The position numbers and the translations under genes are program-made. Of a stretch of 64,000 nucleotides of DNA, positions 44,998 through 52,291 are shown one piece after another; the first letter of the stretch is position 1, and every line of letters starts with the position of its first letter. Origin of the DNA: a virus. The notes beneath the pieces are model-generated. The model ran no database searches. It saw only the letters and a program-made list of their open reading frames with translations, and had not been told where the DNA came from. Location of the stretch: positions 186,001 to 250,000 of the IMG/VR virus record IMGVR_UViG_3300023174_000036, one strand, 5' to 3'.

Positions 44998-45592
44998 CGT
45001 CTTCTTTCTCTTTTTCAAACGGCCAAGCCGTTTTGCTTTCTAATACAAAATTTTGAGCATCTTTTCTAGTAAGACGCCCTGCTTCGACTTCTGCAAGAGC
45101 ACGGCGCAACGCTTCTTCAACCAGCTCGTTAAAGGTCATATCACGCTCGTGCGCTAGTTTCATGTATTGTAACAGTTCTTCATCCGAAAAGTCAACCGGA
45201 ACCTGCACCCGTGTATCATAAGTCTCACCAGCACGAATAGACAGTGCTTTTTGAATAAAATCGTCCGCTACTTCTAAATCTACATAGTCCACTTCATCCC
45301 ATGCTTCGTTCAAATTGACATTACGGGATTCTGCTTCCTTGCTGTGCTTCTTTTGATTCTTTGGATTGATCATACGATAAGCACGGTCATTGGTGTAGTC
45401 ACACATGCTTACTTCGTATACTTTTTGGCTCTTAGTACTGAACACAATACTGAAACTATAGCCGCCCGTGCCGTGAACACCATTCCAAGAATCCAGTGTA
45501 TAGGCATTTGGGCCGTAACAACTCCAACCATATTCACCACCTTCGGTGATTCGATAGTCAACCAATTCCATCCATTCTTTCATTGTAATCAT
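44987..45592 (-). CDS. Conserved phage protein, function unknown (201 residues)
   Basis: This protein has two parts. Residues 1-90 hold GEYGWSCYGPNAYTLDSWNG and a YEVSMCDYTNDRAYRMINP segment, a beta-type domain. Residues from about 130 to 201 hold a helical segment with VPVDFSDEELLQYMKLAHER and LVEEALRRALAE, like an antitoxin or ribbon-helix-helix type dimerisation region. The C-terminus is highly acidic (KEKEDDED). No family is named. Its ATG overlaps the stop of a small membrane-protein gene as ATGA. Confidence 0.78.
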   Translation of the reverse strand: MITMKEWMELVDYRITEGGEYGWSCYGPNAYTLDSWNGVHGTGGYSFSIVFSTKSQKVYEVSMCDYTNDRAYRMINPKNQKKHSKEAESRNVNLNEAWDEVDYVDLEVADDFIQKALSIRAGETYDTRVQVPVDFSDEELLQYMKLAHERDMTFNELVEEALRRALAEVEAGRLTRKDAQNFVLESKTAWPFEKEKEDDED

Positions 45593-45750
45593 TGTACCAA
45601 TCCTTCTTTACGTTGATAAAAAGTAACTTCAATCCAGCCAATCAAGGCCACTAACCATCCTGCGTTTGCAGAAGTTTCCCAAGTAGCAAATACTTGAAAT
45701 ACACACATTATTAAAATTGCTATTGATAAAATTTGTTTAAGTTTGATCAT
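45589..45750 (-). CDS. Small two-span membrane protein of 53 residues
   Basis: This short gene is coupled on both sides by ATGA overlaps (45750-45747 and 45592-45589). It has two hydrophobic segments, LSIAILIMCVFQVFA and GWLVALIGWIEVTFY, joined by a short polar turn, so it is likely an inner-membrane hairpin. The C-terminus is charged (QRKEGLVQ). It is too short for family recognition but its position is strong evidence of a real gene. Confidence 0.8.
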   Translation of the reverse strand: MIKLKQILSIAILIMCVFQVFATWETSANAGWLVALIGWIEVTFYQRKEGLVQ

Positions 45751-46187
45751 AACTCTAATCCATCCTTTCTACATTGTTCTTCAATTCGAGCATTACGCTC
45801 TGCTTCATGTACATCACACAATGTACGCACCCAACCACCACTGCGGCGTTTACCAATACCGCCACACACCTCGCAGGCAATATCTGCCCAAGATTCTGCC
45901 ATACTAACTAGCCCATGAACATAGTCATCCCCGCCTTCATAGTAGAATCGTAGTCCGCCAAATTTTTCTTTAACTTGCATTACAACAACTTGTGGGCAAA
46001 CTTCAGTTTCCCTGTTAGCAAATTCAATGTGTTGCTGGATGCTAGAACTTAATCGTTCAATGATTGGATACCAGCCCTTGCCCACAGCAAACCCGCCGTA
46101 CTTGCCCCCATACATTTTAGGATAGGACTTCTCCAAACGTTGGGCAAATGTTTCATAATCTATAAATTCTTGATCTTCATTGTTCAT
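45747..46187 (-). CDS. Zinc-finger phage protein, function unknown
   Basis: This 146-residue protein contains CEVCGGIGKRRSGGWVRTLC plus DVH near residues 105-127: a CxxC and a CxxH that would bind one zinc. Upstream is VVVMQVKEKFGGLRFYYEGG, a common companion of this finger in phage proteins. The C-terminus is a charged helix. It is probably a small nucleic-acid- or protein-binding factor. It lies one base after the 55-residue gene. Confidence 0.83.
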   Translation of the reverse strand: MNNEDQEFIDYETFAQRLEKSYPKMYGGKYGGFAVGKGWYPIIERLSSSIQQHIEFANRETEVCPQVVVMQVKEKFGGLRFYYEGGDDYVHGLVSMAESWADIACEVCGGIGKRRSGGWVRTLCDVHEAERNARIEEQCRKDGLEL

Positions 46188-46188
46188 A

Positions 46189-46356
46189 TTAATGTACCGA
46201 TTCCTTTGCGTCTACTGTACATTCAACAACCCAATTGTTGAATTGTGTAAACTTATTAACTTCGATACCTAACCCAACTGCTTCATTTACAAAATGTTGT
46301 AACAGTGAATTGTACAACTCGTCGGGCATGGTATTTTTATCAAATTTGATTTTCAT
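46189..46356 (-). CDS. Small phage protein of 55 residues
   Basis: This gene starts at 46356 with an AGGA site six bases upstream and ends one base before the zinc-finger gene. The product (MKIKFDKNTMPDELYNSLLQ at the start, VVECTVDAKESVH at the end) has a helical centre and a final strand. No family is recognised. The open frame and operon spacing support it. Confidence 0.68.
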   Translation of the reverse strand: MKIKFDKNTMPDELYNSLLQHFVNEAVGLGIEVNKFTQFNNWVVECTVDAKESVH

Positions 46357-46363
46357 ATTAATC

Positions 46364-46582
46364 CTAATCGTAAGCTACACCGGGCATTTGTTTCTTGCCT
46401 TCCCAATGTTCTCGAGTTACGCATAAACCTTTGTGACGTACTTTCATTGGATGATCTAAATTAGTCAATTGTATTTTCACAGCTTCACAATCTTTTTGAC
46501 TATTGAAGCCCACAGTATTTTTCCCCATGAAGTCTCCAGCAGGGCTATACATTGCTATGATTAAAATCCAGGAGTATGTCAT
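46364..46582 (-). CDS. Small membrane-anchored or exported protein
   Basis: This 72-residue protein has a hydrophobic N-terminus (YSWILIIAMYSPAGDF), which may be a membrane anchor or a weak signal. Two cysteines occur (KDCEAV and KGLCVT) with a basic end. Its ATG overlaps the stop of the 230-residue gene as ATGA. Function unknown. Confidence 0.7.
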   Translation of the reverse strand: MTYSWILIIAMYSPAGDFMGKNTVGFNSQKDCEAVKIQLTNLDHPMKVRHKGLCVTREHWEGKKQMPGVAYD

Positions 46583-47271
46583 TGTGCCGCCTTTACGTAG
46601 TTAAGTCTAGTAACATCGTTGCCGTGCTTCCAGTGTTTAGAGTGCTCTTTAACTTTGGCTTTGACAATAATACATGCACCCAACTGCAAGTTAGTTTTGT
46701 TTAGCCAAGAGCACATCTTACTGTTGATTATAGCATCTATATTGTAACCTTCAAAGTTTTTTGACTTGATTGAGGAAATTATTTCTGCATCCAAGTCTTT
46801 AAGATTACTACCAATATCTGACAAGTAACCTTCTTCAACTGACCGTGCGGCCTTCTTAACTTTAGATTGAGCAATGTCTCTTACATATACACTGGGCAAG
46901 CAAGCCACATAACCAAATTGATTTTGTTTAACTGTATCGCCCGACAGTATTGTGTTTATATTAGTTTGAAAATCATTCTCACCTTCGATGGCACTGAACA
47001 AGAATTTTCGAAAATGTCGTTTGATTTCTTCTGCTAGAGCAGTATCTTCGGCAAGTACCTTTAAAGGCATTGGTGCTTCTTTAGGATCAGCAGTCCAAAT
47101 GGCAGGATCCAGTGTACACAACATCATTAATTTATTGGTCTGTTTGGAATACATGTAGATATTGTCGTCCGAATACACTGCCTGTGCTTCCTTGATATAA
47201 GCACCGTTCACTCGTTGTGCCGCACAAGCCAGCTCAAGAACTTGTTGGGTTGGAAACTCTTTGTTAGCCAT
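46579..47271 (-). CDS. 230-residue protein of unknown function
   Basis: The N-terminal half has ELACAAQRVNGAYIKEAQAV, a helix pair, followed by DDNIYMYSKQTNKLMMLCTL. A mid helix region (HFRKFLFSAIEGENDFQTNI) and a C-terminal strand group (LQLGACIIVKAKVKEHSKHW) follow. No motif is recognised. A sigma70-like promoter and the TTAAC-CACACA leader lie upstream, so it is likely an early gene, and its end is coupled to the small membrane-protein gene. Confidence 0.83.
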   Translation of the reverse strand: MANKEFPTQQVLELACAAQRVNGAYIKEAQAVYSDDNIYMYSKQTNKLMMLCTLDPAIWTADPKEAPMPLKVLAEDTALAEEIKRHFRKFLFSAIEGENDFQTNINTILSGDTVKQNQFGYVACLPSVYVRDIAQSKVKKAARSVEEGYLSDIGSNLKDLDAEIISSIKSKNFEGYNIDAIINSKMCSWLNKTNLQLGACIIVKAKVKEHSKHWKHGNDVTRLNYVKAAQ

Positions 47272-47304
47272 TTCGCTCTCTGTGTGTGAGTTAATATACT
47301 TTGT

Positions 47305-47333
47305 ATTTTACAGGAAAACAGCATCTGTGTCAA
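47305..47333 (-). promoter_or_regulatory. Sigma70-like promoter of the 230-residue gene
   Basis: On the minus strand TTGACA (47333-47328) and TAAAAT (47310-47305) stand 17 bases apart, 33 bases before the start. Only the third -10 base departs from consensus. The promoter lies over the end of the second HExxH protein gene. Confidence 0.7.
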
Positions 47334-47976
47334 TCTTTTGTAATCGCACATAGACCTTTTTGGTTAAACGTTTGATTACAGGATTGGTTAAATCCCCAAA
47401 CTGTCCAAAATAAGAAGCCAAACACGGACTAACGAATTTGCCATTAAACTTTAATTTGGCTAGAGAAGATACCCTATGCATATATCGTAATGCACGATAT
47501 TTTCCTAAAGCACGACATAGTTCAACGGCTATGCTAAATGCATAAGCATCAATTTCGTCGTCTTCTTCCAAATAGTCTTTGTAGGGTTTTTTAACGTAGT
47601 CTGAATAGATTACATATTTTCGTTTTACGCTTTGTCGTTGGTGTTTGAATTCATGTATAGTGGCGTCAAAAATTTGAATTAAGAATTCTGTAGTTTGTGT
47701 AGTATCCCAAATAACTGTATTATCAAAATTATGATGCACAACTACTTCTATAGGTGTTTCGTTATTTTGATCTTCTTCGGCATCATAATATGCGTTAACA
47801 TAAAATTCTTCGGGCCCTAGTACTTTATCTCTAGTGGATTTAATTTTTAAATTAAATTTTGCCAACCTAAATTCTCTACGAAGAGATACTACTAGATTTT
47901 GGAAACTGGAACCGAGTTTACTTTTGCGTCTAACTTGATTGCAAACAGCACTGACAGTTTCCATTACGGCATTCAT
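47308..47976 (-). CDS. SprT-like HExxH metalloprotein 2
   Basis: This 222-residue protein has TIHEFKHQRQSVKRKYV near residues 98-114 and EEDDEIDAYAFSIAVEL about 25 residues later. Both points match the protein at 38840-39565 (LHEIVHQRQFRS, and DRDEMGAHAFNCACEL), so the two are paralogues. The HQRQ following HExx is shared. C-terminal residues (NPVIKRLTKKVYVRLQ) also match that protein's HPIIRRMRNLVVRNL. A zinc-dependent peptidase is likely but unproven. It follows IF-1 at a TAAA-ATG junction. Confidence 0.8.
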   Translation of the reverse strand: MNAVMETVSAVCNQVRRKSKLGSSFQNLVVSLRREFRLAKFNLKIKSTRDKVLGPEEFYVNAYYDAEEDQNNETPIEVVVHHNFDNTVIWDTTQTTEFLIQIFDATIHEFKHQRQSVKRKYVIYSDYVKKPYKDYLEEDDEIDAYAFSIAVELCRALGKYRALRYMHRVSSLAKLKFNGKFVSPCLASYFGQFGDLTNPVIKRLTKKVYVRLQKIDTDAVFL

Positions 47977-47977
47977 T

Positions 47978-48196
47978 TTATAACCTATATGTTACACGAC
48001 CTTTTGATAAATCATAAGTGCTTACTTCCACTCGGACTTTATCGCCTAAAATAATTTTAATTTTGTGTTGTTTTAATCTGCCACCTAGATAAGCCAATAT
48101 GATGTGTTGATTATCGTCCAACTGTACTCTGTACATGTTACCAGGCAATACTTCAGTAACCTGTCCAGTTAATTCAAGTAGGTCGTCTTTGCTCAT
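47978..48196 (-). CDS. infA: Translation initiation factor IF-1
   Basis: This 72-residue OB-fold protein follows bacterial IF-1 along its length: ELTGQVTEVLPGNMYRVQLD, ILAYLGGRLKQHKIKIILGD and KVRVEVSTYDLSKGRVTYRL match the S1-like barrel and the ribosome-binding loop. IF-1 binds the A site of the 30S subunit and guides initiation. In a phage it may bias host ribosomes to phage messages. Its ATG overlaps the stop of an AbrB-like gene (ATGA). The family call is firm; the role in infection is inference. Confidence 0.94.
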   Translation of the reverse strand: MSKDDLLELTGQVTEVLPGNMYRVQLDDNQHIILAYLGGRLKQHKIKIILGDKVRVEVSTYDLSKGRVTYRL

Positions 48197-48363
48197 GCTT
48201 TGCTAATGATCATTTTTCCATCTTCCACCTGAATATTCAGCGTAGTACCTTCAACCCATCCTTGTGCTTCGCAAATCTCCGGTGGAATTTTCATCATGAC
48301 ATTATCCGGGTCTCCAGGAATATCTTCAAAAATTTCTTCTGCTAAAAATGTTAGTTTTTCCAT
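48193..48363 (-). CDS. AbrB/SpoVT-like small protein
   Basis: This 56-residue gene lies directly upstream of IF-1 and overlaps it by ATGA. The product reads FLAEEIFEDIPGDPDNVMMK, then IPPEICEAQGWVEGTTLNI and EDGKMIISKA. The IPPEIxxxxGWxxGxxLxI core is the AbrB/antitoxin swapped-hairpin form, so DNA binding or regulation is possible. No Shine-Dalgarno site precedes it; instead AGTAAATAC plus four bases leads to the ATG. Confidence 0.78.
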   Translation of the reverse strand: MEKLTFLAEEIFEDIPGDPDNVMMKIPPEICEAQGWVEGTTLNIQVEDGKMIISKA

Positions 48364-48368
48364 AATAG

Positions 48369-48376
48369 TATTTACT
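48369..48376 (-). promoter_or_regulatory. Putative late-type box AGTAAATA directly before ATG
   Basis: On the minus strand AGTAAATAC, TATT and the ATG of the AbrB-like gene follow each other without a ribosome-binding site. The box lies directly behind the stop of the upstream gene. Confidence 0.3.
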
Positions 48377-48931
48377 TTATAGTTCTTCGTCTTTATAAGG
48401 AACTGGTCTCCATCCCAATCGATTTAAATCTAATTCAATTTCTTCAGTTACTTGACCTTCTGGAACATAGGTACGACCATCAGAGACATCCGGCACAGTT
48501 CCATCTAAACCATTGCCTAATTCTGGATTGCCAATACCGCTACAATACCAATCGATGTAGTCACCTTGCTCTCGCATGTCAGCAACAATACCGCCAGCAT
48601 GGCGCCAACTGCACGACCAGGTTTCACCTTTTAGTTCTTGCCAAAACTCTCTGCTTTGCCAATCCATGTTGCACATGGCCGCATACAAGTTTTGAGCATA
48701 ATTTTCACTGGCTTTGACTTTGTCGCACAGTTCTTTTGAACTACGGAGATCATACTCCATATTGTTCTTCTGCCACTTTGGATCTTCAAGATTGGCCACG
48801 TCTTGTTCTCGCCAAGATTTGTACATTTCTAAATATGCAGGATTGGGTAATTTGCCTTCTTCTTCACAGTGTTTGACATACCCTTCCTTTTGGAACGTAT
48901 GTCGCTCAGGACTTGATGCTATTTTTTTCAT
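48377..48931 (-). CDS. Conserved phage protein, function unknown (184 residues)
   Basis: The ATG at 48931 overlaps the upstream stop as ATGA; a longer form would start at TTG. The N-terminal part is charged and helical. From about residue 80 there is a Trp/Cys-rich segment (WSCSWRHAGGIVADMREQGD, then YIDWYCSGI) that ends in an acidic C-terminus. Two conserved-looking cysteines and SWRHAGG suggest a compact domain. No family is recognised, though the SWRHAGG segment seems familiar from T4-like phages. Confidence 0.8.
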   Translation of the reverse strand: MKKIASSPERHTFQKEGYVKHCEEEGKLPNPAYLEMYKSWREQDVANLEDPKWQKNNMEYDLRSSKELCDKVKASENYAQNLYAAMCNMDWQSREFWQELKGETWSCSWRHAGGIVADMREQGDYIDWYCSGIGNPELGNGLDGTVPDVSDGRTYVPEGQVTEEIELDLNRLGWRPVPYKDEEL

Positions 48932-49260
48932 TTGTGGAAATTGCCTTGGAAACAATGCCGGACTTCGTGACCTAAAGTATCGTGGTCAGTTGTTTTTGCA
49001 GTAATCACAGTACACATGTTAGACTTGTTTGGGGCAGGGTTAGACCAAAAAGAGCAACCGTCCATTTTTTGACCACTGCCTAACCTAGCGAACCCACCGT
49101 TGCCCCGATTTTTACTTTCAGTGTCGCAAGCTTCAAATACATTATCAACTTGTATCCACTTGATGGTACTAGTTGTAACAACATTAGAACTTGTTGAAAA
49201 CTGTTCGCCGGCTTGAACTGTTCCCACAAACATTAAAAATACTGCCAGTGCCTTTTTCAT
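48928..49260 (-). CDS. Exported HExxH protein
   Basis: This 110-residue protein has a signal peptide (KKALAVFLMFVGTVQA) and a mature part with DTLGHEVRHCFQGNFH at the C-terminus, an HExxH zinc motif with a further His seven residues on. Three more cysteines (EACDTE, DGCSFW and NMCTVI) fit disulfides in the periplasm. It is probably a small periplasmic or secreted metallopeptidase-like protein; activity is not shown. It is first in its operon behind a tRNA-like gene, with an AGAGG site upstream. Confidence 0.78.
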   Translation of the reverse strand: MKKALAVFLMFVGTVQAGEQFSTSSNVVTTSTIKWIQVDNVFEACDTESKNRGNGGFARLGSGQKMDGCSFWSNPAPNKSNMCTVITAKTTDHDTLGHEVRHCFQGNFHK

Positions 49261-49287
49261 TCTTGCCTCTTTCTGTGTGTGTTAAAA

Positions 49288-49398
49288 TGGTGTAGACGGT
49301 AGGATTCGAACCTACAAAGTCGCTCTAAGAGCTAGACCCTGACCCTCCGTTCGCCGAAGCTACTAGGAGGAGGTATACCAAGTTCCACTCACGTCTAC
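49288..49398 (-). tRNA. Atypical tRNA-like gene, isotype unresolved
   Basis: On the minus strand a 7-bp acceptor stem (GTAGACG with CGTCTAC) is followed by ACCA, so CCA is encoded. The T arm is perfect (GTAGG, TTCGAAT, CCTAC) and the D-arm region has GGAACTTGGTATA, like a class II (Leu-type) tRNA. But the part between D and T arms is about 60 bases: a hairpin with a CCTCC/GGAGG stem and a 17-base loop, then a second hairpin (AGGGTC/GACTTT). A normal 7-base anticodon loop is not found. It may be a tRNA with insertions, a tRNA needing processing, or a decayed gene. Confidence 0.6.
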
Positions 49399-49404
49399 AG
49401 TTGT

Positions 49405-49433
49405 ATTATATACTTATTTGTAAATACTGTCAA
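49405..49433 (-). promoter_or_regulatory. Perfect sigma70 promoter before the tRNA-like gene
   Basis: On the minus strand TTGACA (49433-49428) and TATAAT (49410-49405) are 17 bases apart and end 7 bases before the tRNA 5' end. It overlaps the start region of the plus-strand radical-SAM gene. Confidence 0.85.
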
Positions 49434-50404
49434 TGAGCTTTTCAACCATTCCTTTCCAAAATATTGTACGGTTTGGGCAACGCACAATGCTAGCCAAACC
49501 ATTGTTTTCTACCAGTTGGATTTTGGGTAGATTCTGTAACTATAATTGTAGTTACTGTTGGCCCTATGCTCGCAGTGACCGAATAGATCACCAACCACTT
49601 GAAGTGTATAAAGCCACGGTGGACGAGATTAAGCGTCAAGCACGAGCTAATGGATTCAACCAGTTTCATTGGTCGTTCAGTGGAGGTGAGCCTACTGCTT
49701 ACAAACAGTTGCTAGATCTAGTTAAACATTTGGATGAATTAGAATCCAAGTATCAAAGTATTCATATGACCACTAATTTGTCGCCTGGATCAAAATGGTG
49801 GAACACTTGGTGTCGGAATACTGAGATGTTACAACGTAGAAGTATCACTGCCAGTTTTCACGATGAGTTTGCTTGCGAACAAGAATTTGGCGACAAGTGT
49901 TTACAGTTGCAATACGAACTGGTACACGTTACAATCAATCAAGTAATGGTGCCCGAAAAATTTTACGAATTATATGATCGCATGGAGCGTTTTCATTCTC
50001 GCGGCATCAACGTTACATTGAAGCCTCAAAGCGATCCCACAGCGAGTGCGGTTGTTGACGGTTATACCAAAGATATGATGCATAAAATGCAAACAGGTTT
50101 CCCGCAACGTGCTAATGGTGAGGATGCTTATCAAATAGCATTATACGATGCTGACAACACCGAATACTTGTTTGACCAAGCAGAAAGATTTAATGCATTT
50201 GGATTTAACAAATTCACCAACTGGACTTGTAATGCCGGCTATCAAAGTGTTATAATAAGAGGTAATGAGGTTAAAAGAAGTTACAGTTGTCATGATGTGC
50301 CGTTAGGCACACTTGACAGCTTTGAATTATTCAAAGAACCCAAACGCTGTACTACTCCCAGTTGTGTTAGTAGTGCAGACTCAAAGATACCAAAATGCAA
50401 ATAA
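49433..50404 (+). CDS. Radical SAM protein, type A (first of plus cluster)
   Basis: This 323-residue enzyme has the cluster motif at Cys35, Cys39 and Cys42 (FCNYNCSYCWPYARSD), a GGEPT motif and, near the C-terminus, NWTCNAGYQSV, YSCHDV, and CTTPSCVSSADSKIPKC, a cysteine set for an auxiliary Fe-S cluster like SPASM proteins. It is similar to the type-A enzymes at 31569, 53178 and 59186. No Shine-Dalgarno site precedes the ATG at 49433, only TGTAAATAC and five bases; the ATG at 49487 is an alternative but also lacks a site. It overlaps the next gene by 10 bases. Confidence 0.9.
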   Translation: MSFSTIPFQNIVRFGQRTMLAKPLFSTSWILGRFCNYNCSYCWPYARSDRIDHQPLEVYKATVDEIKRQARANGFNQFHWSFSGGEPTAYKQLLDLVKHLDELESKYQSIHMTTNLSPGSKWWNTWCRNTEMLQRRSITASFHDEFACEQEFGDKCLQLQYELVHVTINQVMVPEKFYELYDRMERFHSRGINVTLKPQSDPTASAVVDGYTKDMMHKMQTGFPQRANGEDAYQIALYDADNTEYLFDQAERFNAFGFNKFTNWTCNAGYQSVIIRGNEVKRSYSCHDVPLGTLDSFELFKEPKRCTTPSCVSSADSKIPKCK

Positions 50405-51687
50405 CCTTTAGAGACTACGTAAAAACATTTCCCAAACTTGAAAAAGAGTTTGATAATGCCGCTATGTGTGCTATGAAGTGGATCTATCTGTATGTGCATT
50501 TAGGTGAAGGAGTTGTTAAAGGATGCCATAATGTTCCTCACAGATATGTTACTAGTGATGACATTGCCAAGTACGGTAAGGACTTATTTACTAACAGCGA
50601 ATATGAAATTAATACACGCCGAGAAAAATTAAACAACATAAAAAATCCAGAATGTCAAAGGTGTTGGAGTAGCGAATCAAAAAATGTTCGTAGTTGTAGA
50701 TTACCAGAACCTTACTATAAAATGCATAGGGATCGTTTTCCAGAAATCACCAATGATTTAACCCCTATGCCAACTATGATAGAAATTGCATTTAATAATA
50801 CCTGTGATTTAAAATGTATATATTGCAGTAGCACTTTTAGTTCTCAGTGGCAAACTGAAGATAAAAAATTTAACATTGTATCTAAACAACAAGCCGTTGC
50901 CCCAGAAGGATTTGAAGATATATTTTGGCAATGGTTAGAACAAGACGGTTCAAATACCCTACTACAATATTATATTTTGGGAGGCGAGCCCTTAATACAA
51001 CCGGAGTTCTATAATTTCATAGACAGGTTTATCCCTTTAATAAAAGCTAATCCAAATAAATTCAACGTTAAACCTGAATTAGTTATTCTTACCAATGGCA
51101 ATACACCTGAAAAATATTTAACTAAGTGGTTTGAAAAAATAAAAGAATTAAATGAAGTAGTGTCTATTCAATTTCATATCAGCATTGAAGGATACGGAAA
51201 CAAAGCAGAGTACATCAGAACTAATTTAGACTGGGATAGATTTTCCAGCAACGTGGATAAAATATTAGAATTTTCTAAATCAGGTGCAAGTGAAATTAGA
51301 TTCAGCATTACACATTCAGCTATGAGTATTACTAGTTGTTTAGACTTACTACAGTGGATAAAAAAATTATCGGATAAACACAGCATTGATGTAGATTTAA
51401 TTCGAACTAGTGTTGTTACTCCAGAACATCTTGCGCCTTGCATGTTAACTCCTAATTTTAATACCTACATAGATGAAGTGTGTTCATGGATAGAAACTGA
51501 TGCTCCCAAATGGAATCACTACATTGATTTTTTAAAAGGCATTGGTAATAGTTTTGGAAAACACTCTGTTGCCGATTTAAAAAAATTTACTGCATGGGAG
51601 CAAGATATGGTAAGCCGAAGAAATTTTAAAACTAAAGAAACATTCCCTGAGTTAGCTACATGGCTAGAGTATTGCAATGAAAATTGA
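50395..51687 (+). CDS. Radical SAM protein with N-terminal twitch domain, type C (diverged)
   Basis: This 430-residue protein has an N-terminal region with cysteines in VVKGCHNVP and NPECQRCWS, followed by the radical-SAM motif at Cys137, Cys141 and Cys144 (TCDLKCIYCSS) and ILGGEPL. The order is that of the N-terminal-twitch radical-SAM family, but the first twitch cysteines are less regular than in paralogues at 55133 and 33610. The last 130 residues are helical. It starts within the previous gene and overlaps the methyltransferase-like gene by 11 bases. The substrate is unknown. Confidence 0.88.
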   Translation: MQITFRDYVKTFPKLEKEFDNAAMCAMKWIYLYVHLGEGVVKGCHNVPHRYVTSDDIAKYGKDLFTNSEYEINTRREKLNNIKNPECQRCWSSESKNVRSCRLPEPYYKMHRDRFPEITNDLTPMPTMIEIAFNNTCDLKCIYCSSTFSSQWQTEDKKFNIVSKQQAVAPEGFEDIFWQWLEQDGSNTLLQYYILGGEPLIQPEFYNFIDRFIPLIKANPNKFNVKPELVILTNGNTPEKYLTKWFEKIKELNEVVSIQFHISIEGYGNKAEYIRTNLDWDRFSSNVDKILEFSKSGASEIRFSITHSAMSITSCLDLLQWIKKLSDKHSIDVDLIRTSVVTPEHLAPCMLTPNFNTYIDEVCSWIETDAPKWNHYIDFLKGIGNSFGKHSVADLKKFTAWEQDMVSRRNFKTKETFPELATWLEYCNEN

Positions 51688-52291
51688 TACCGAACACTTA
51701 CACTATTGGATGCAGGCTATTAGGCAAAGCCCAGACCCTATGCGGACTATGGATGCTTTTTGGTCAGGACAAATTAAAAGTAAAGAGTGGCTGATCAATT
51801 CGTTAGAGTTAGTTGTACATCCTCAAGTTGATTGTAAATTGCCCAAGCCTTTTTCTATAGACATTCACGGTGGGTGGGTTGGTGTTCTTGCTAGCATGAT
51901 ATTTCAAAGTAGGATACCGGTTGCTAATATTCGAAGTATTGATATAGACCCTACTTGTGAATCCATTGCCACAATGATGAACAAGGGTGAAGAAATAAAT
52001 GGCAAGTTCCGTGCAGTAACTTCAGACATGTGTGCTATACGAAGCGATGCAGATATTGTTATCAATACCAGTTGCGAACATATTACACAAGATCAGTATG
52101 ACTTGTGGAAAAGTGGAATGCCTCATAATAGTATACTTGTCTTACAAAGCAATAATTATAATATTCCCGAACATGTTCGCATTGCCAATAGTTTAGAAGA
52201 ATTTAAACAACAATGTGATATCAATGTACTATGGTCTGGAGAACTAGAATTACCTTTATACAAACGATGGATGATTATAGGAAAAGTATAA
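51677..52291 (+). CDS. SAM-dependent methyltransferase-like protein
   Basis: This 204-residue protein has a Rossmann-type pattern: FSIDIHGGWVGVLASMIFQS near residues 58-77 (motif I region), IRSIDIDPTCESIATMM near 85-101 (acidic end of strand two), AVTSDMCAI and VINTSCEHITQDQYDL. These fit class I methyltransferases; the SIDIDP Asp would hold the SAM ribose. Its target may be the product of the flanking radical-SAM enzymes. Its TAA overlaps the ATG of the partner-domain gene, so the two are coupled. Confidence 0.75.
   Translation: MKIDTEHLHYWMQAIRQSPDPMRTMDAFWSGQIKSKEWLINSLELVVHPQVDCKLPKPFSIDIHGGWVGVLASMIFQSRIPVANIRSIDIDPTCESIATMMNKGEEINGKFRAVTSDMCAIRSDADIVINTSCEHITQDQYDLWKSGMPHNSILVLQSNNYNIPEHVRIANSLEEFKQQCDINVLWSGELELPLYKRWMIIGKV

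Noticed and set aside
44227-45069. Two open frames of about 140 codons on the plus strand opposite the metallophosphoesterase
   Set aside because: The opposite strand encodes a clear metallophosphoesterase with all motifs; these frames have no family features or start signals.
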